A DNA stretch of 62,751 nt from a virus (IMGVR_UViG_3300018469_000176:1-62751), one strand, 5' to 3'; shown: positions 22,097-31,064, counted from the first letter of the stretch. A program made the numbers and translations. Notes: generated by a model not told the origin, from the sequence alone.

Positions 22097-22425
22097 GATC
22101 ACGGCGGGCCCGCGAGCAGGCGGTGGCCCTCTACCTCAAGGGGGACACCGCCGCCGAGATCGCGGTCCAGCTCGGCTGCAGCGCGGACACCGTGCTCCGC
22201 TGGCTACGCGACGCCGGAGTGCCGCTGCGGCGACCGGGCCGGCGCAAGCGGCGCGACGTTGACACCCAGAAGATCGTCAAGCTCCGAGAGGAGGGCCACG
22301 GCTGGTACAAGATCGGCCAGGAGGTGGGGATGTCCCACAGTGCGGTGCGGTCCCGCTACCTCCAGCATGAACAGCACGTCGAAGTCCATCGCCAGCGAGC
22401 GCACGCTAACCGAGAGGACGAATGA
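22093..22425 (+). CDS. Double helix-turn-helix protein
   Basis: This 110-residue basic protein has two HTH-like units. The first is AVALYLKGDTAAEIAVQLGC plus SADTVLRWLR, near 10-40. The second is IVKLREEGHGWYKIGQEVGM plus SHSAVRSRYL, near 58-88. Both resemble the HTH_7/Hin resolvase and transposase DNA-binding region, but no catalytic domain is attached. It may be a regulator binding paired sites. It overlaps Lsr2 (GTGA) and could act with it. Confidence 0.7.
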   Translation: MRSRRAREQAVALYLKGDTAAEIAVQLGCSADTVLRWLRDAGVPLRRPGRRKRRDVDTQKIVKLREEGHGWYKIGQEVGMSHSAVRSRYLQHEQHVEVHRQRAHANREDE

Positions 22426-22673
22426 TCATGACCACCACGCTGGACCAACTCAACGAGTTGACCATCCTGGACCACACCGGCGACAAGACCATCGAGTGGA
22501 ACCCGCGCGACCCGGATGAGGTCAACAAGGCCCGCCTGGAGTTCGCCAAGCAGAAGGCCAAGGGCCACCTGTCCTACCGGCTCGACGCCGACGGGAACCG
22601 GGGGGCGGTCATCCGGGAGTTCGACCCGACCGCTCGACGCATTGTGATGGCACCGCAAACCGTCGGCGGCTGA
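22422..22673 (+). CDS. Small hypothetical protein
   Basis: The 83-residue product reads TILDHTGDKTIEWNPRDPDE followed by a charged helix (KARLEFAKQKAKG) and HLSYRLDADG. The pattern resembles short proteins I associate with actinophage structural or early regions (the WNP-DPDEV-A-r-FdeLv-kGy-AYR type). Function unknown. Confidence 0.65.
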   Translation: MIMTTTLDQLNELTILDHTGDKTIEWNPRDPDEVNKARLEFAKQKAKGHLSYRLDADGNRGAVIREFDPTARRIVMAPQTVGG

Positions 22674-22674
22674 C

Positions 22675-23331
22675 GTGCCGTGGGTGCGGCCCCCGACAAT
22701 CACCTGGGCCAACACCTCCACGAGCACGGCCACGGTCACGGTGAGGACGGCCAGCAACAGCACCACGACCGGTATCTACACCGTGGACGCCGGCAGTACC
22801 TGGTACTTCGAGCCGAACCCACCCCTGCACCCGGGGGACCACCTCGTGCTCACCTACGGCGAGCCGGACCCCCGGGAGAACTGGGGCTGGGAGTCGCGTC
22901 AGGTGGGCAACGACGACATCACCTGGGAGGACGCTGAGCAGGTGCGCGCCCTGTATACCGAGCGGCGGCAGGCCCGGACCGCGGCGGTCGACAGAGCCGC
23001 CGCCACCCTGCTCGGGCTGCTCAACGAGGCGCAGCGGGCCAGCTACGAGGCGGACCGCACGTTCCTGGTCGTCGGCTCGGAGGGCGGGCTGTACCGGATC
23101 CGGCCGGGGTCGATGGGCAACGTGGACTGGTTCGACCCGACCGAGGTCGAGCCCCGCCGACCCGCCGGCCAGCTCTGCGCGCACCCGGTGCTCCACGACG
23201 GCGAAGGGCACCTCCCCGACCCCGACGTGGCCCTGGCCCAGCTCCTGCACCTGACCACCGACGAGCCCGGGTGGCTCCGCCGGGCGAACGTGCACGCTGG
23301 GAGGGCTCCCCGACACCCCGTGGCGGCGTGA
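22675..23331 (+). CDS. Conserved hypothetical protein
   Basis: This 218-residue protein starts at GTG 22675, one base after the previous stop. The N-terminal part is Thr/Ser-rich and beta-like. The C-terminal part contains ERRQARTAAVDRAAATLLGL and LYRIRPGSMGNVDWF, followed by CAHPVLHDGEGHLPDPDV. That last block matches hypothetical proteins from other actinobacterial phages in my memory. No enzymatic motif. Confidence 0.6.
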   Translation: MPWVRPPTITWANTSTSTATVTVRTASNSTTTGIYTVDAGSTWYFEPNPPLHPGDHLVLTYGEPDPRENWGWESRQVGNDDITWEDAEQVRALYTERRQARTAAVDRAAATLLGLLNEAQRASYEADRTFLVVGSEGGLYRIRPGSMGNVDWFDPTEVEPRRPAGQLCAHPVLHDGEGHLPDPDVALAQLLHLTTDEPGWLRRANVHAGRAPRHPVAA

Positions 23332-23546
23332 TGTTGCATCAGACCACTGCCATCTACCAGACCCGGCTGACCGCCTGGAAGCCCACGTGCACCTGCGGCT
23401 GGGTGGGTGAGCTCGTCGACGCGATGTCCACCGACCCGCTCGACAGCCCGGTGCAGGCCGCACTGGCCCAGGGGGTCGCGCACGCGATGCACGCCGAGGG
23501 GGCCATCGACTGGGACGTCCCCTATCGGTGGATGGCCGAGCGATGA
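23331..23546 (+). CDS. Small Cys-containing protein
   Basis: The product has 71 residues. WKPTCTCGWVGELV at 16-29 is a CxCGW segment common in small actinophage proteins. The remainder is helical. TGATG overlap with the preceding gene. Function unknown. Confidence 0.55.
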   Translation: MLHQTTAIYQTRLTAWKPTCTCGWVGELVDAMSTDPLDSPVQAALAQGVAHAMHAEGAIDWDVPYRWMAER

Positions 23547-23710
23547 CCAAGCTCACCCGGGCCAGCATCGCCGGCGTGTTCGCGATGGTCCTGTCGGTGG
23601 CCTGGTACGCGGTGTGCGAGGCCTTCCACTGGTCCACTTTCGCGATCTTCTCCGGCGCTATCGCGATCGGCGGCGGGGTCGGCGCTGCCATCGTGGTGGC
23701 CTGGGAATGA
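23543..23710 (+). CDS. Small two-TM membrane protein
   Basis: Residues 8-25 (SIAGVFAMVLSVAWYAVC) and 32-53 (TFAIFSGAIAIGGGVGAAIVV) of this 55-residue protein are hydrophobic. It is coupled at both ends by ATGA. It may be an inner-membrane exclusion or accessory protein. Confidence 0.55.
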   Translation: MTKLTRASIAGVFAMVLSVAWYAVCEAFHWSTFAIFSGAIAIGGGVGAAIVVAWE

Positions 23711-23913
23711 GGACCCAGTTGAACCCCCGCTCCGACGCCGAGCGTCGATACTGGGGCCAGTTCCTCGGCTGCCCGGACTGCGGGATGGTCGCCGGCGAGC
23801 CATGCCGTGACCTGCGCCGCCCGTGGACGGACACCATCACCTCGATGCCGCACAAGAACCGGCCACGCAAGCGCCGAAGACCGAAACGGAACGGGAGGAA
23901 GCACCCGATATGA
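23707..23913 (+). CDS. Small zinc-finger protein (CPDCGxxAGxxC)
   Basis: This 68-residue protein has GCPDCGMVAGEPC at 21-33, the zinc-finger pattern also seen in the gene at 55142. A strongly basic tail follows (NRPRKRRRPKRNGRK). DNA or RNA binding is plausible. Coupled by ATGA to both neighbours. Confidence 0.6.
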   Translation: MRTQLNPRSDAERRYWGQFLGCPDCGMVAGEPCRDLRRPWTDTITSMPHKNRPRKRRRPKRNGRKHPI

Positions 23914-24287
23914 CAATGATTTTCGGCAGGCTGTGGGATGCGCCGATCTGCGACGACGCGATTAAGGTGCCGACCCCGGTCCACGTGCACTGCCTGTCCT
24001 GCGCCGAGCGGATCCTCGACGGCGACCGGGGGTTCCTGCACCCGACCTACGCCGAGCGGATGGAGCCCAAGTACATCGTCGCCGGCACTGGGTCTCGGCT
24101 GCTGACTGCCGCGCACCGGGAGTGTCAGATGCTGCACGAGGTCGGGCACATCGTTGGGGTGTGTCGGTGCACCGACTGGGACACCAACTCCCGGGAGGCC
24201 GCCCTGGAGTGTCTGCGCCGCGTCGAGGCCGGCGACCTGACCCGGGCGATCCGGGAAGCCCAGGCAGCCCGGGGCGTGACCAGCTAG
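23910..24287 (+). CDS. Conserved hypothetical protein, last gene of plus operon
   Basis: The 125-residue product has FGRLWDAPICDDAIKVPTPV followed by CLSCAERIL and CRCTDW, four or more cysteines suggesting zinc binding. The AHRECQMLHEVGHIVG stretch contains paired histidines. It ends just before a bidirectional terminator. The pattern recalls small proteins common in actinophages. Function unknown. Confidence 0.6.
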   Translation: MTMIFGRLWDAPICDDAIKVPTPVHVHCLSCAERILDGDRGFLHPTYAERMEPKYIVAGTGSRLLTAAHRECQMLHEVGHIVGVCRCTDWDTNSREAALECLRRVEAGDLTRAIREAQAARGVTS

Positions 24288-24299
24288 AACGCAAGAATC

Positions 24300-24365
24300 G
24301 GCCCCGCGCCGACCGCGAGCACCGGCCTTCAAGAGGGGGCCGAGCTCAAGCGGTGGCGCGGGGCC
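24300..24365. terminator. Bidirectional terminator between convergent operons
   Basis: GGCCCCGCGCC (24300-24310) pairs perfectly with GGCGCGGGGCC (24355-24365). A nested stem, CGGCC with GGCCG, lies inside. It separates the convergent plus-strand operon and minus-strand tail-fibre gene, where a two-way stop is expected. There is no T tract. Confidence 0.65.
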
Positions 24366-24429
24366 ATCTGCAACCGGTGGTGGGACATCCCGTCGGGCAC
24401 GACGGCCGCCACCGGGTAGTGGGGGAGAG

Positions 24430-27400
24430 CTAAACGAATGCCGGGGTGCCGCCCAAGGCCTGTTCAACAAGATCGGGCTGAGCGGTGCTCGGCGACAGCA
24501 CGACCGGCTGACCGGCTTGCGGACCGGGCGTTAACACTGGTCGTCCAGCGCGGGAAGTTACGACGAGCGGTACCCCCGCCCGCACACCGGGACGCACGTG
24601 CGGACGTCCTGCGGTGGGCGGCCACGCGATGCGGATGTAGCCGAACATGGTGGCGACCGCCAGCAGCACGGCCGAGTAGGCGATAGCGGTGCCGGTCAGG
24701 GTGCCGATCGCGGTGAAGATGCCGCTCACGGGGCCTACGGCGATGCCGGCGGCGAGCAACGTGGCGACGGCGCCCAGGGAGCCGACGCCGTAGATCGTGA
24801 CGCCGCCGGCAGCCGTGAGCGTGGCCAGGGCCAGTAGCGTGGCGGCGCTCGGCGAGATGCGCTGACCCGTGGAGGTCAACGTTGCGGCGGCGAGCAGCAT
24901 GGTGGTGGTCAGCCCGGCCACGCCACCAGCGGCCGACAGGGTGAGCACGGCCAGCAACTGGGCGGTACCGGACTTGGTTACCAGACCGACCGGTGACAGC
25001 GTGGCGACGACCGTCAGCGAAACGGCACCCAACTCGGTGACGACCCCGGCGCCGTTCAGCGTGCCGACGACGGCCAGCGAGACCGCCCCGAGGTAGCCGG
25101 CGGTGGCCGCCGAGGACAGCGTGGCCACCACGACCAGGCTGGTGGGTCCCGTCACCCCACCGACCCCGCCGGAGGCGCTCAGCGTGGCAACCACGGTCAG
25201 CGCGGCCGTGCCCAGCTTGGCGAGGACCCCGACGCTCGTGAGGGTGGCGACCACGGCCAGGTTGGCGGTGCCGAACCGGGTCTGCAGGCCCGTCGAGGTC
25301 AGCGTGGCGAGCGCGGTCAGGTTGACGGCGCCGAGCTGGGTGCGCAGGCCGGCGGAGGACAGCGTGGCCACCGCGGCCAGGCTGACCGCCCCCAGCACAG
25401 CCACGGTGCCGGAGGCGGTCAACACGGCCACTGCGCCCAGCGTGGTGCCACCGAGGACGGTCACCAGGCCGGTGGTGGTCAGGGAGCCGAGCGCAACGAA
25501 CGCGACCGTGGTCTGCCCGGCGATGCCGCCCGCCGCGGACAGGGTTGCGACGACGCCCAGGGTGGTGGCGCCGTGCTTTGTCACAGTCCCGGCGGAGGCA
25601 AACGTACATATCACGGCGAGGGTGGTCGCACCGAGCTCGGTGACGATCCCAGCACTGGACAGGGTGGCGACGACGGCCAGCCCGGCTGCGGCCACGCTCG
25701 TGACAGCCCCTGAGCCGCTCAGGGTGGCCACGGCGGCGAGGTTCGCGGCGCCGAGCTTGCCCAGGACGCCGGAGGCGCTCAGCGTGGCGATGGCGGCCAG
25801 CGCGGTGGCCCCGAAGTAGCCGCCGGTACCCGCGCTCGTGAGGGTGGCCACCACGGTCAGGTTCGCGGTGCCCAGCTTGGTGACCAGACCGGCCGAGGTG
25901 AGGGTGGCGACCACGGACAGGGTGGTGGCGCCGAGTTGGGTGACCACGCCGGCGGACGTGAGCGAACCGACCGCCGCCAGCGTGGTCGTGCCGAGCACGA
26001 TGACGCTGCCTGCGGAGCTCACGGTGGCGATCATCGACAGGGCCGTAGCGGCCACCGCTGTCATCGAGCCGGCGGAGGTGAGGGTACCGACGGCAGTGAG
26101 GTTCGCAACCCCCAGCTTGACGATCACACCGGTGGTGCTCAGGGTGCCGATCACGGCCAGGTTCGCGGTGCCGAACCGGGTCTGCAGGCCGGCGCTGGTG
26201 AGGGTGGCGACGGCGGCCAGGGCGCTCTCGGCACCGGGCAGCGTGACCAGGCCTGCGCTGGTCATCGTGGCGACGACGGGCAGGGTGGTGGCGCCGAGTT
26301 GGGTGACCACGCCGGCGGAAGTAAGCGAACCGACCGCCGCCAGCGTGGTCGTGCCGAGAACGGTGACGGCGCCCCCGATAGTCAGCGAACCGACCACCGA
26401 CAGGGCCGTTGCGGCCACCGCAGTCACCGAACCGGCGGCGCCGAGAGTACCGATGGCAGCGAGGTTCGCAACCCCCAACTTGGTGATCAGTCCGGCCGAG
26501 GTGAGGGTGGCCACGGCGGGCAGGTTCGCGGCGCCCAGCTCGGTCACCAGACCCGCGCTGGTGAGGGACGCGACCACGGTCAGGTTCGCGGCGCCGGCAT
26601 GGATCACGGTGGTCGAGCCGGCGGAGGTCATCGTGGCCACCGCGGCCAGGTTCGCGGTGCCCAGCTTGGTCACCAGGCCGGCGGAGGTCAGGGTGGCGAC
26701 GGCCTGCAGGGTGGTGGCGCCGAAGTAGCCGCCGGTTCCCGCGCTCGTCAGGGTGGCCACGGCCGGCAGGTTCGCGGTGCCGAGCTTGGTCACCAGACCG
26801 GCGGAGGTCAGGGTGGCCACGGCGGGTAGGTTCGCCGCGCCGGGCTGACTCACCGCACCCGCGCTGGTCAGGGTGGCCACCGCGCCCAAGGTTGCCGCTG
26901 CCGGCTGGGCTTTGACGCCCGCTGAGGTCATGGTCGCGACGGCACCCAGGGTGGTCGCGCCCGGCTGGGTGACCGCACCCGCCGAGGTCATCGTGGCGAC
27001 CGCGGACAGGGTCGCCGCCGCCGGCATGAACACCGGGTCGGCGGCGGCGGTCAGCGTGGCGGTGGCCGACAGCGTGGACGCACCGGGGTGCGTCAGCGGA
27101 CCACTCGGAGTGTATCTGATGGCCAGGCCGACAAAGTCAAGGTTTGCCGTTGCCGATTGCGCGCCATTCTTAAAGGCATCGTATTGAACATGCAAAGTAG
27201 CCAGTTGTGCATACGTCGGGCACTGTGCCCCAGTTAAGGGGAGCGTCTCAGTATAGGTAGTTACCGTGGAAAGCGTAGGTACGTTGATGCCACCGATTCG
27301 CTCTGCTTGAGAAGGACCAGTAGCGAGGTTGACCCTTGTGCTGTACCACCGTGCGACGTTAGAAACCCACGTCCCGACCGTCATGTCCACCTGAGTGACG

Positions 27401-28278
27401 GTAGCTCCTGGATCATCAATAGCTGCCTGCGCATCAAAGCCAGTCAGGTACATGTCCCCGCCACCCGTAGTCGTCAGGGTTGCGAAGTTACCTGTTGTTG
27501 GTCCAAGAGCGTTGGTTGTGTTAGTCCACGTTGATCCCGTAGTACTAACTACCGAAGTTGGATAAAGTACCGCTGTAGTCTCAATGGGTAATTTGCCTGA
27601 TGCGGTTATCGTGGCGACCGCGGCCAGGTTCGCCGTACCCAGCTGGTTGACGGTCCCGGCCGAGGTCATGGTCGCGACCGCGCCCAGGGTGGCGGCGCCG
27701 GCGTGAGTGGGGATCGACGGGGCGTTGTTGACGTTGTCCCACTGGGTGGTGCCGCCCCCGTTACCGGCGCCGATTCCGACGTACAGGTCGGTGATCGAGA
27801 AGGCCGCGGAATAGCTCGACCCGAACTGGGTCCAGCTCAACCCGTTGAGGCTGGTGTACCAACTGACCGTGGTCCCGACGGCGGCGATCTTGAGCCAGCG
27901 GTGGTTCGTGGCGTTGTAGGTGTTGGACAGGATTGTGGTGGCGCTACTGGCGACGCGGCGTTCGGCGACGAGGTTGCCGCCTGTCACCGTGAACAGCACC
28001 CCGTCGGTGGAGGCCGCGTTGAGCAGCTCGATCCACTGGTAGGTGGCGCCCACGCTGACCAGTTCGATGACGAACTCGGAGCTCGTCAGGTCGTAGGGGA
28101 TCAGGGTGTAGAGGGCGGTGGTTCCGGCGGCCTTGGTGATGCCCAGCGTGCCGCCGGAAACAACCAGCTCGGCGGGGCTGTAATCCCATTTCGCGGAGTC
28201 TTCGGTAGCGAACGTGTCGGTGAGAGTGGCGACCTTCGGGTTGGCCGGGGGCGCCCCAAAAAGGGGGAGGATGGGCAT
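24430..28278 (-). CDS. Repeat-rich tail fibre protein
   Basis: This 1282-residue protein ends the virion operon. Residues about 18-190 look like a concanavalin/LamG-like beta-sandwich (DTFATEDSAKWDY, WLKIAAVGTTVSWYTS). Two 20-residue repeats are followed by an inserted module (about 225-395) of lower GC. About forty more copies of a unit like LGTANLAAVATLTSAGLVTK then run to near residue 1210. The C-terminus is short and Pro/Val-rich. Regular 20-residue beta-type repeats suggest an elongated solenoid or fibre shaft, with the lectin-like head as a possible receptor or glycan binder. Host recognition is inferred from the domain types and the position at the distal end of the tail genes. Confidence 0.75.
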   Translation of the reverse strand: MPILPLFGAPPANPKVATLTDTFATEDSAKWDYSPAELVVSGGTLGITKAAGTTALYTLIPYDLTSSEFVIELVSVGATYQWIELLNAASTDGVLFTVTGGNLVAERRVASSATTILSNTYNATNHRWLKIAAVGTTVSWYTSLNGLSWTQFGSSYSAAFSITDLYVGIGAGNGGGTTQWDNVNNAPSIPTHAGAATLGAVATMTSAGTVNQLGTANLAAVATITASGKLPIETTAVLYPTSVVSTTGSTWTNTTNALGPTTGNFATLTTTGGGDMYLTGFDAQAAIDDPGATVTQVDMTVGTWVSNVARWYSTRVNLATGPSQAERIGGINVPTLSTVTTYTETLPLTGAQCPTYAQLATLHVQYDAFKNGAQSATANLDFVGLAIRYTPSGPLTHPGASTLSATATLTAAADPVFMPAAATLSAVATMTSAGAVTQPGATTLGAVATMTSAGVKAQPAAATLGAVATLTSAGAVSQPGAANLPAVATLTSAGLVTKLGTANLPAVATLTSAGTGGYFGATTLQAVATLTSAGLVTKLGTANLAAVATMTSAGSTTVIHAGAANLTVVASLTSAGLVTELGAANLPAVATLTSAGLITKLGVANLAAIGTLGAAGSVTAVAATALSVVGSLTIGGAVTVLGTTTLAAVGSLTSAGVVTQLGATTLPVVATMTSAGLVTLPGAESALAAVATLTSAGLQTRFGTANLAVIGTLSTTGVIVKLGVANLTAVGTLTSAGSMTAVAATALSMIATVSSAGSVIVLGTTTLAAVGSLTSAGVVTQLGATTLSVVATLTSAGLVTKLGTANLTVVATLTSAGTGGYFGATALAAIATLSASGVLGKLGAANLAAVATLSGSGAVTSVAAAGLAVVATLSSAGIVTELGATTLAVICTFASAGTVTKHGATTLGVVATLSAAGGIAGQTTVAFVALGSLTTTGLVTVLGGTTLGAVAVLTASGTVAVLGAVSLAAVATLSSAGLRTQLGAVNLTALATLTSTGLQTRFGTANLAVVATLTSVGVLAKLGTAALTVVATLSASGGVGGVTGPTSLVVVATLSSAATAGYLGAVSLAVVGTLNGAGVVTELGAVSLTVVATLSPVGLVTKSGTAQLLAVLTLSAAGGVAGLTTTMLLAAATLTSTGQRISPSAATLLALATLTAAGGVTIYGVGSLGAVATLLAAGIAVGPVSGIFTAIGTLTGTAIAYSAVLLAVATMFGYIRIAWPPTAGRPHVRPGVRAGVPLVVTSRAGRPVLTPGPQAGQPVVLSPSTAQPDLVEQALGGTPAFV
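24640..27110 (-). repeat. About forty imperfect 60-bp tandem repeats in tail fibre gene
   Basis: The DNA repeats with a period of about 60 bp around a core like GCGGAGGTCAGGGTGGC, encoding Leu-x-x-Val-Ala-Thr-Leu-Thr-Ser-Ala-Gly. Units vary between Ala, Val and Ile at the beta positions. Two more copies lie at about 27590-27710 beyond the inserted module. Homologous recombination between units could change fibre length. Confidence 0.85.
27110..27590 (-). other. Lower-GC module inserted inside tail fibre gene
   Basis: Base composition drops sharply here (for example TCTTAAAGGCATCGTATTGA), while the reading frame stays open. It encodes about 160 residues (including TAVLYPTSVVSTTGSTW and TATLHVQYDAF-like beta segments) that interrupt the 20-residue repeats. 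This looks like a domain acquired from another phage. Confidence 0.65.
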
Positions 28279-28298
28279 AGGTCAGCCCTCCTCGGTGC

Positions 28299-28976
28299 TC
28301 ATGGCCGGGTGTACTCGTCCCACTCGACGTCCGCGACCCACCGGTCTTGCAGGGGGTTGCCGGTGGTGGCGGCGTAGTTGTCCAGCAGCACGACGATGCC
28401 CTCCAGCGGGCGCAGGATCAGGTCCGACTCGGAGACCCCGTCCACCGCGTCCAGCTTTTCGTAGCCCGAGGCGGTGGTCGCGGAGACCGCGCCCCGACCC
28501 GCCCACAGTTGGGTGAGCGCGGTCCCGGCGGGGACGGTCACGGCCAGCGGGGACGCCGACGCGGCACCGTCGGACGACGCATCGCCCTTCACGGTGACCG
28601 ACGAACTGGAGCTCAGCGAGCTGTCGAGCGGCACCTTGGTGATCGCGGTCCCGTTCGTGGGCAGCGCGGTGAACCGGTGCACCCGGATCGTGGGTGGAAT
28701 CACCAGAATGGTCTTGATCGTGTCCCGGTAGAGGTGCAGCCCGATACGGGACACGGAGACGAGCACGGTGGAGCTGGTCGCGTTGTGCAGCGACAGCAGG
28801 TACTGCGGCGGGGTGGCCCGGCCGGGGGTGATGAACGTCGCCGCCGCCCCCTGGTAGGACACGATCCGGTCGGTCGTGGGGATGACGTACTGGGTCCACG
28901 AGTCCGTCGATAGCGCGCCCTGCCGGTAGCCGTCGAACTCCAGCCCGGCCAGCGCCGACGTGTCGACATTCGGCAC
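28299..28976 (-). CDS. Tail-associated protein A (paralog of next gene)
   Basis: The 225-residue protein is beta-rich. It shares a nearly colinear sequence with the following 224-residue protein: ALSTDSWTQYVIP versus TLSTDSCDQYVIP, KVPLDSSLSSSSSVT versus KVPLDTSLSSSASVT, DRWVADVEWDEYTRP versus DRWLATVDWEEYTRP. The start is GTG 28976 behind GTGGAGG. The pair lies between the LamG protein and the fibre, so both are probably minor tail or fibre-junction subunits. Confidence 0.7.
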   Translation of the reverse strand: MPNVDTSALAGLEFDGYRQGALSTDSWTQYVIPTTDRIVSYQGAAATFITPGRATPPQYLLSLHNATSSTVLVSVSRIGLHLYRDTIKTILVIPPTIRVHRFTALPTNGTAITKVPLDSSLSSSSSVTVKGDASSDGAASASPLAVTVPAGTALTQLWAGRGAVSATTASGYEKLDAVDGVSESDLILRPLEGIVVLLDNYAATTGNPLQDRWVADVEWDEYTRP

Positions 28977-28996
28977 ACCACACCTCCACTTACACC

Positions 28997-29671
28997 CTAA
29001 GGTCTGGTGTATTCTTCCCAGTCCACAGTGGCCAGCCAGCGGTCGGTGGCCGGGTTACCGGAGGATGCGGTGGCCTGGTCCAGGAACACGACCACGCCCT
29101 CCAGCGGCCCGAGCTTGATGTCGGGGTCGCCCACGAAGAACGCGGCCAGGTCGAACGGCTCGTATCCCACGGCCGTGACGAACCGCGGCGCCCAGACCTG
29201 GTCCATCACCGATCCGGGGGTGATCGTCAGGGTGGTGCCAGACGGGGTGCCCGCACCCGCGTTGTCCGCCGACGAGTCGCCCCATAGGGTCACCGACGCG
29301 CTGGACGACAGGGAGGTGTCGAGCGGGACCTTGGTCAGGGCGGTGCCCCCGGTAGGTAGCGTGGTGAACCGGTGAATCCTGATCACCGGCGGGACCACGT
29401 TGATCGCCTTGATCACGGTGGAGAGCACGTCGACCTTGATCCGGTTGACGTTCACGTAGACCAGGGAGGAAGTGGCGTTGTGGATCGCCACGAGTTTCTG
29501 CGCGGCCACCGCTCGGCCCGCCGTGACGAACGTGCAGCAGCGCCCCCGGTAGCTGGTGATCCGGTCCGCGACGGGGATCACGTACTGGTCGCAGGAGTCG
29601 GTGCTCAGCGTGCCTCGGCGGTAGAACCGCACCTCCACGCCGGATACGGCGGTGCTGTCGACGTCACCCAT
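28997..29671 (-). CDS. Tail-associated protein B (paralog)
   Basis: This 224-residue product is clearly homologous to the adjacent downstream gene over its whole length (shared LHNATSS/IHNATSS, IRVHRFT/IRIHRFT and C-terminal EYTRP). It has a Cys pair (RGRCC) that the copy lacks. ATG 29671 follows GATGAGGAG. The tandem duplication suggests a heteromeric structure or diversification of receptor-binding subunits. Confidence 0.7.
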   Translation of the reverse strand: MGDVDSTAVSGVEVRFYRRGTLSTDSCDQYVIPVADRITSYRGRCCTFVTAGRAVAAQKLVAIHNATSSLVYVNVNRIKVDVLSTVIKAINVVPPVIRIHRFTTLPTGGTALTKVPLDTSLSSSASVTLWGDSSADNAGAGTPSGTTLTITPGSVMDQVWAPRFVTAVGYEPFDLAAFFVGDPDIKLGPLEGVVVFLDQATASSGNPATDRWLATVDWEEYTRP

Positions 29672-29680
29672 CGGGGCTCC

Positions 29681-31033
29681 TCATCTCTGCCGCATGAGCG
29701 ATAGCGCGCGCGTGTGGGACGCCTCCTCGGCGGCGGCTACGGCCGGGGTGATCTCGACCGCCAGGTAGGACACCTGCAGGACGTTCGTGGCCGGGGTGGT
29801 CCAGCCATAACTGGTGGAACCGGGAGTGCCGACCAGACCCATGCCTTTACCGATGATCGTCGTCGCGGCATTGCTGGCGTTCTGCCAATAGTCCAGGCTC
29901 ACCGTGGCCGCATTCGGGGTGTAGACGGGCGTATTCAACCCAATGCACGACAGTAGGTAGACCATTGATCCGGCTTTGCTGGTAACCAGGTTATCCAGAG
30001 ACGTTCCCGTGTTTACCGCAGCGGACACAAAGTGCGTCTTGACCGCGCCAACCGGGTTCTGCCCGACACCACGGAGGACTCGCACGGCGACCGGCAACGA
30101 CACCCCGGACGTCCCGGTACGCGTACAGGTAACGGTCATGGCCCCGGGCGACGTTTGAATGTCTCGGTACCAGATGGTGCCCATTCCGTAGGCGTTGACT
30201 GCTTCTCCGTCAACGTGCCCCGCTACGGCATAAGCACCACCCACGGAATCGAATGCGCCCAACGGTTGAGCCGCTCCGGCACTGGTGAGAGCCATCGCAC
30301 AGATCACGACAATGACCGAGTTGGCGGGCGGGGTGAACGACGCCGTGACGACGGACGTCTGCGCACCGGTGCTGCTCCGGATGACGGGCGGGGTGGAAAC
30401 GTCCTCGAAGACCCCGGTCGGGTCCGTGATGGACGGTCCGGCCTCGTGAGTCGCCCCGGTTCCACCGGTGAGGGTCCGCCCGTTTCCCGAGTAGTCGCCA
30501 GGCTCCTCGACGATGAACCGGTGCGCTCGCAGGTTGTTCGCGGTCCGCGCCACGTCGTACTGCGCGAGCTCCGTCGCGACCTCCCCGGAGCTGAGCGCGG
30601 CCTGCCACATTTTCACGTTCGTGACCGAGCCGTTGAAGAAGTCCCCGGCGGCGTCGGAGGTGCCGACCGTGAAGTTGTTCGGGGCGGGCGGCGCGGAGAT
30701 CGTGCCCGAGGTGGGGGTGAGAGCGCCGCCGTCCGGGCCGACATACAGGGTCCCGGAGGTGCCCGAGATGACGACGCCGATCTTGTACCAGGCGCCCACG
30801 GTGAGCGCGACGGACCCCAGCGTGGTGCCGAGATTGAACAGGCGCAGCGTCGTGCCGTCGGTGTCGGTGGCCAGCTCGACCCCGCCGGTGCCGTCGTAGA
30901 CCCCGGCGATGCAGGAGAACTGGTTGCGGTCGGTGGTGATCTTTGCCCAGCACGTCATGGACCACGTGGTGGACGCGGGGAGGCCCGTCGTCCCGGCGTA
31001 GGACTGGCCGGACGCGCTCCAGCGAACGGCCAT
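29681..31033 (-). CDS. LamG-domain minor tail protein
   Basis: Residues 1-165 of this 450-residue protein form a LamG/concanavalin-like jelly roll: STTWSMTCWAKITTDRNQF, GAWYKIGVVISGTSGTLYV and FNGSVTNVKMWQAALSSGEV are typical Laminin_G_3 segments. A second beta-rich domain (about 225-435) contains SVIVVICAMALTSAG and VSYLAVEITPAV. LamG domains in phage tails bind glycans or proteins on the cell surface. Middle codons (about 29930-30250) are somewhat AT-richer. Confidence 0.8.
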   Translation of the reverse strand: MAVRWSASGQSYAGTTGLPASTTWSMTCWAKITTDRNQFSCIAGVYDGTGGVELATDTDGTTLRLFNLGTTLGSVALTVGAWYKIGVVISGTSGTLYVGPDGGALTPTSGTISAPPAPNNFTVGTSDAAGDFFNGSVTNVKMWQAALSSGEVATELAQYDVARTANNLRAHRFIVEEPGDYSGNGRTLTGGTGATHEAGPSITDPTGVFEDVSTPPVIRSSTGAQTSVVTASFTPPANSVIVVICAMALTSAGAAQPLGAFDSVGGAYAVAGHVDGEAVNAYGMGTIWYRDIQTSPGAMTVTCTRTGTSGVSLPVAVRVLRGVGQNPVGAVKTHFVSAAVNTGTSLDNLVTSKAGSMVYLLSCIGLNTPVYTPNAATVSLDYWQNASNAATTIIGKGMGLVGTPGSTSYGWTTPATNVLQVSYLAVEITPAVAAAEEASHTRALSLMRQR

Positions 31034-31064
31034 TGCGCGCCCCCAGCGTCCACGTCACGGGCCC

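Noticed and set aside
24869-26829. Long plus-strand frames opposite the tail fibre repeats
   Set aside because: The periodic minus-strand repeat produces periodic open frames on the other strand. They lack start signals and run against the fibre gene.
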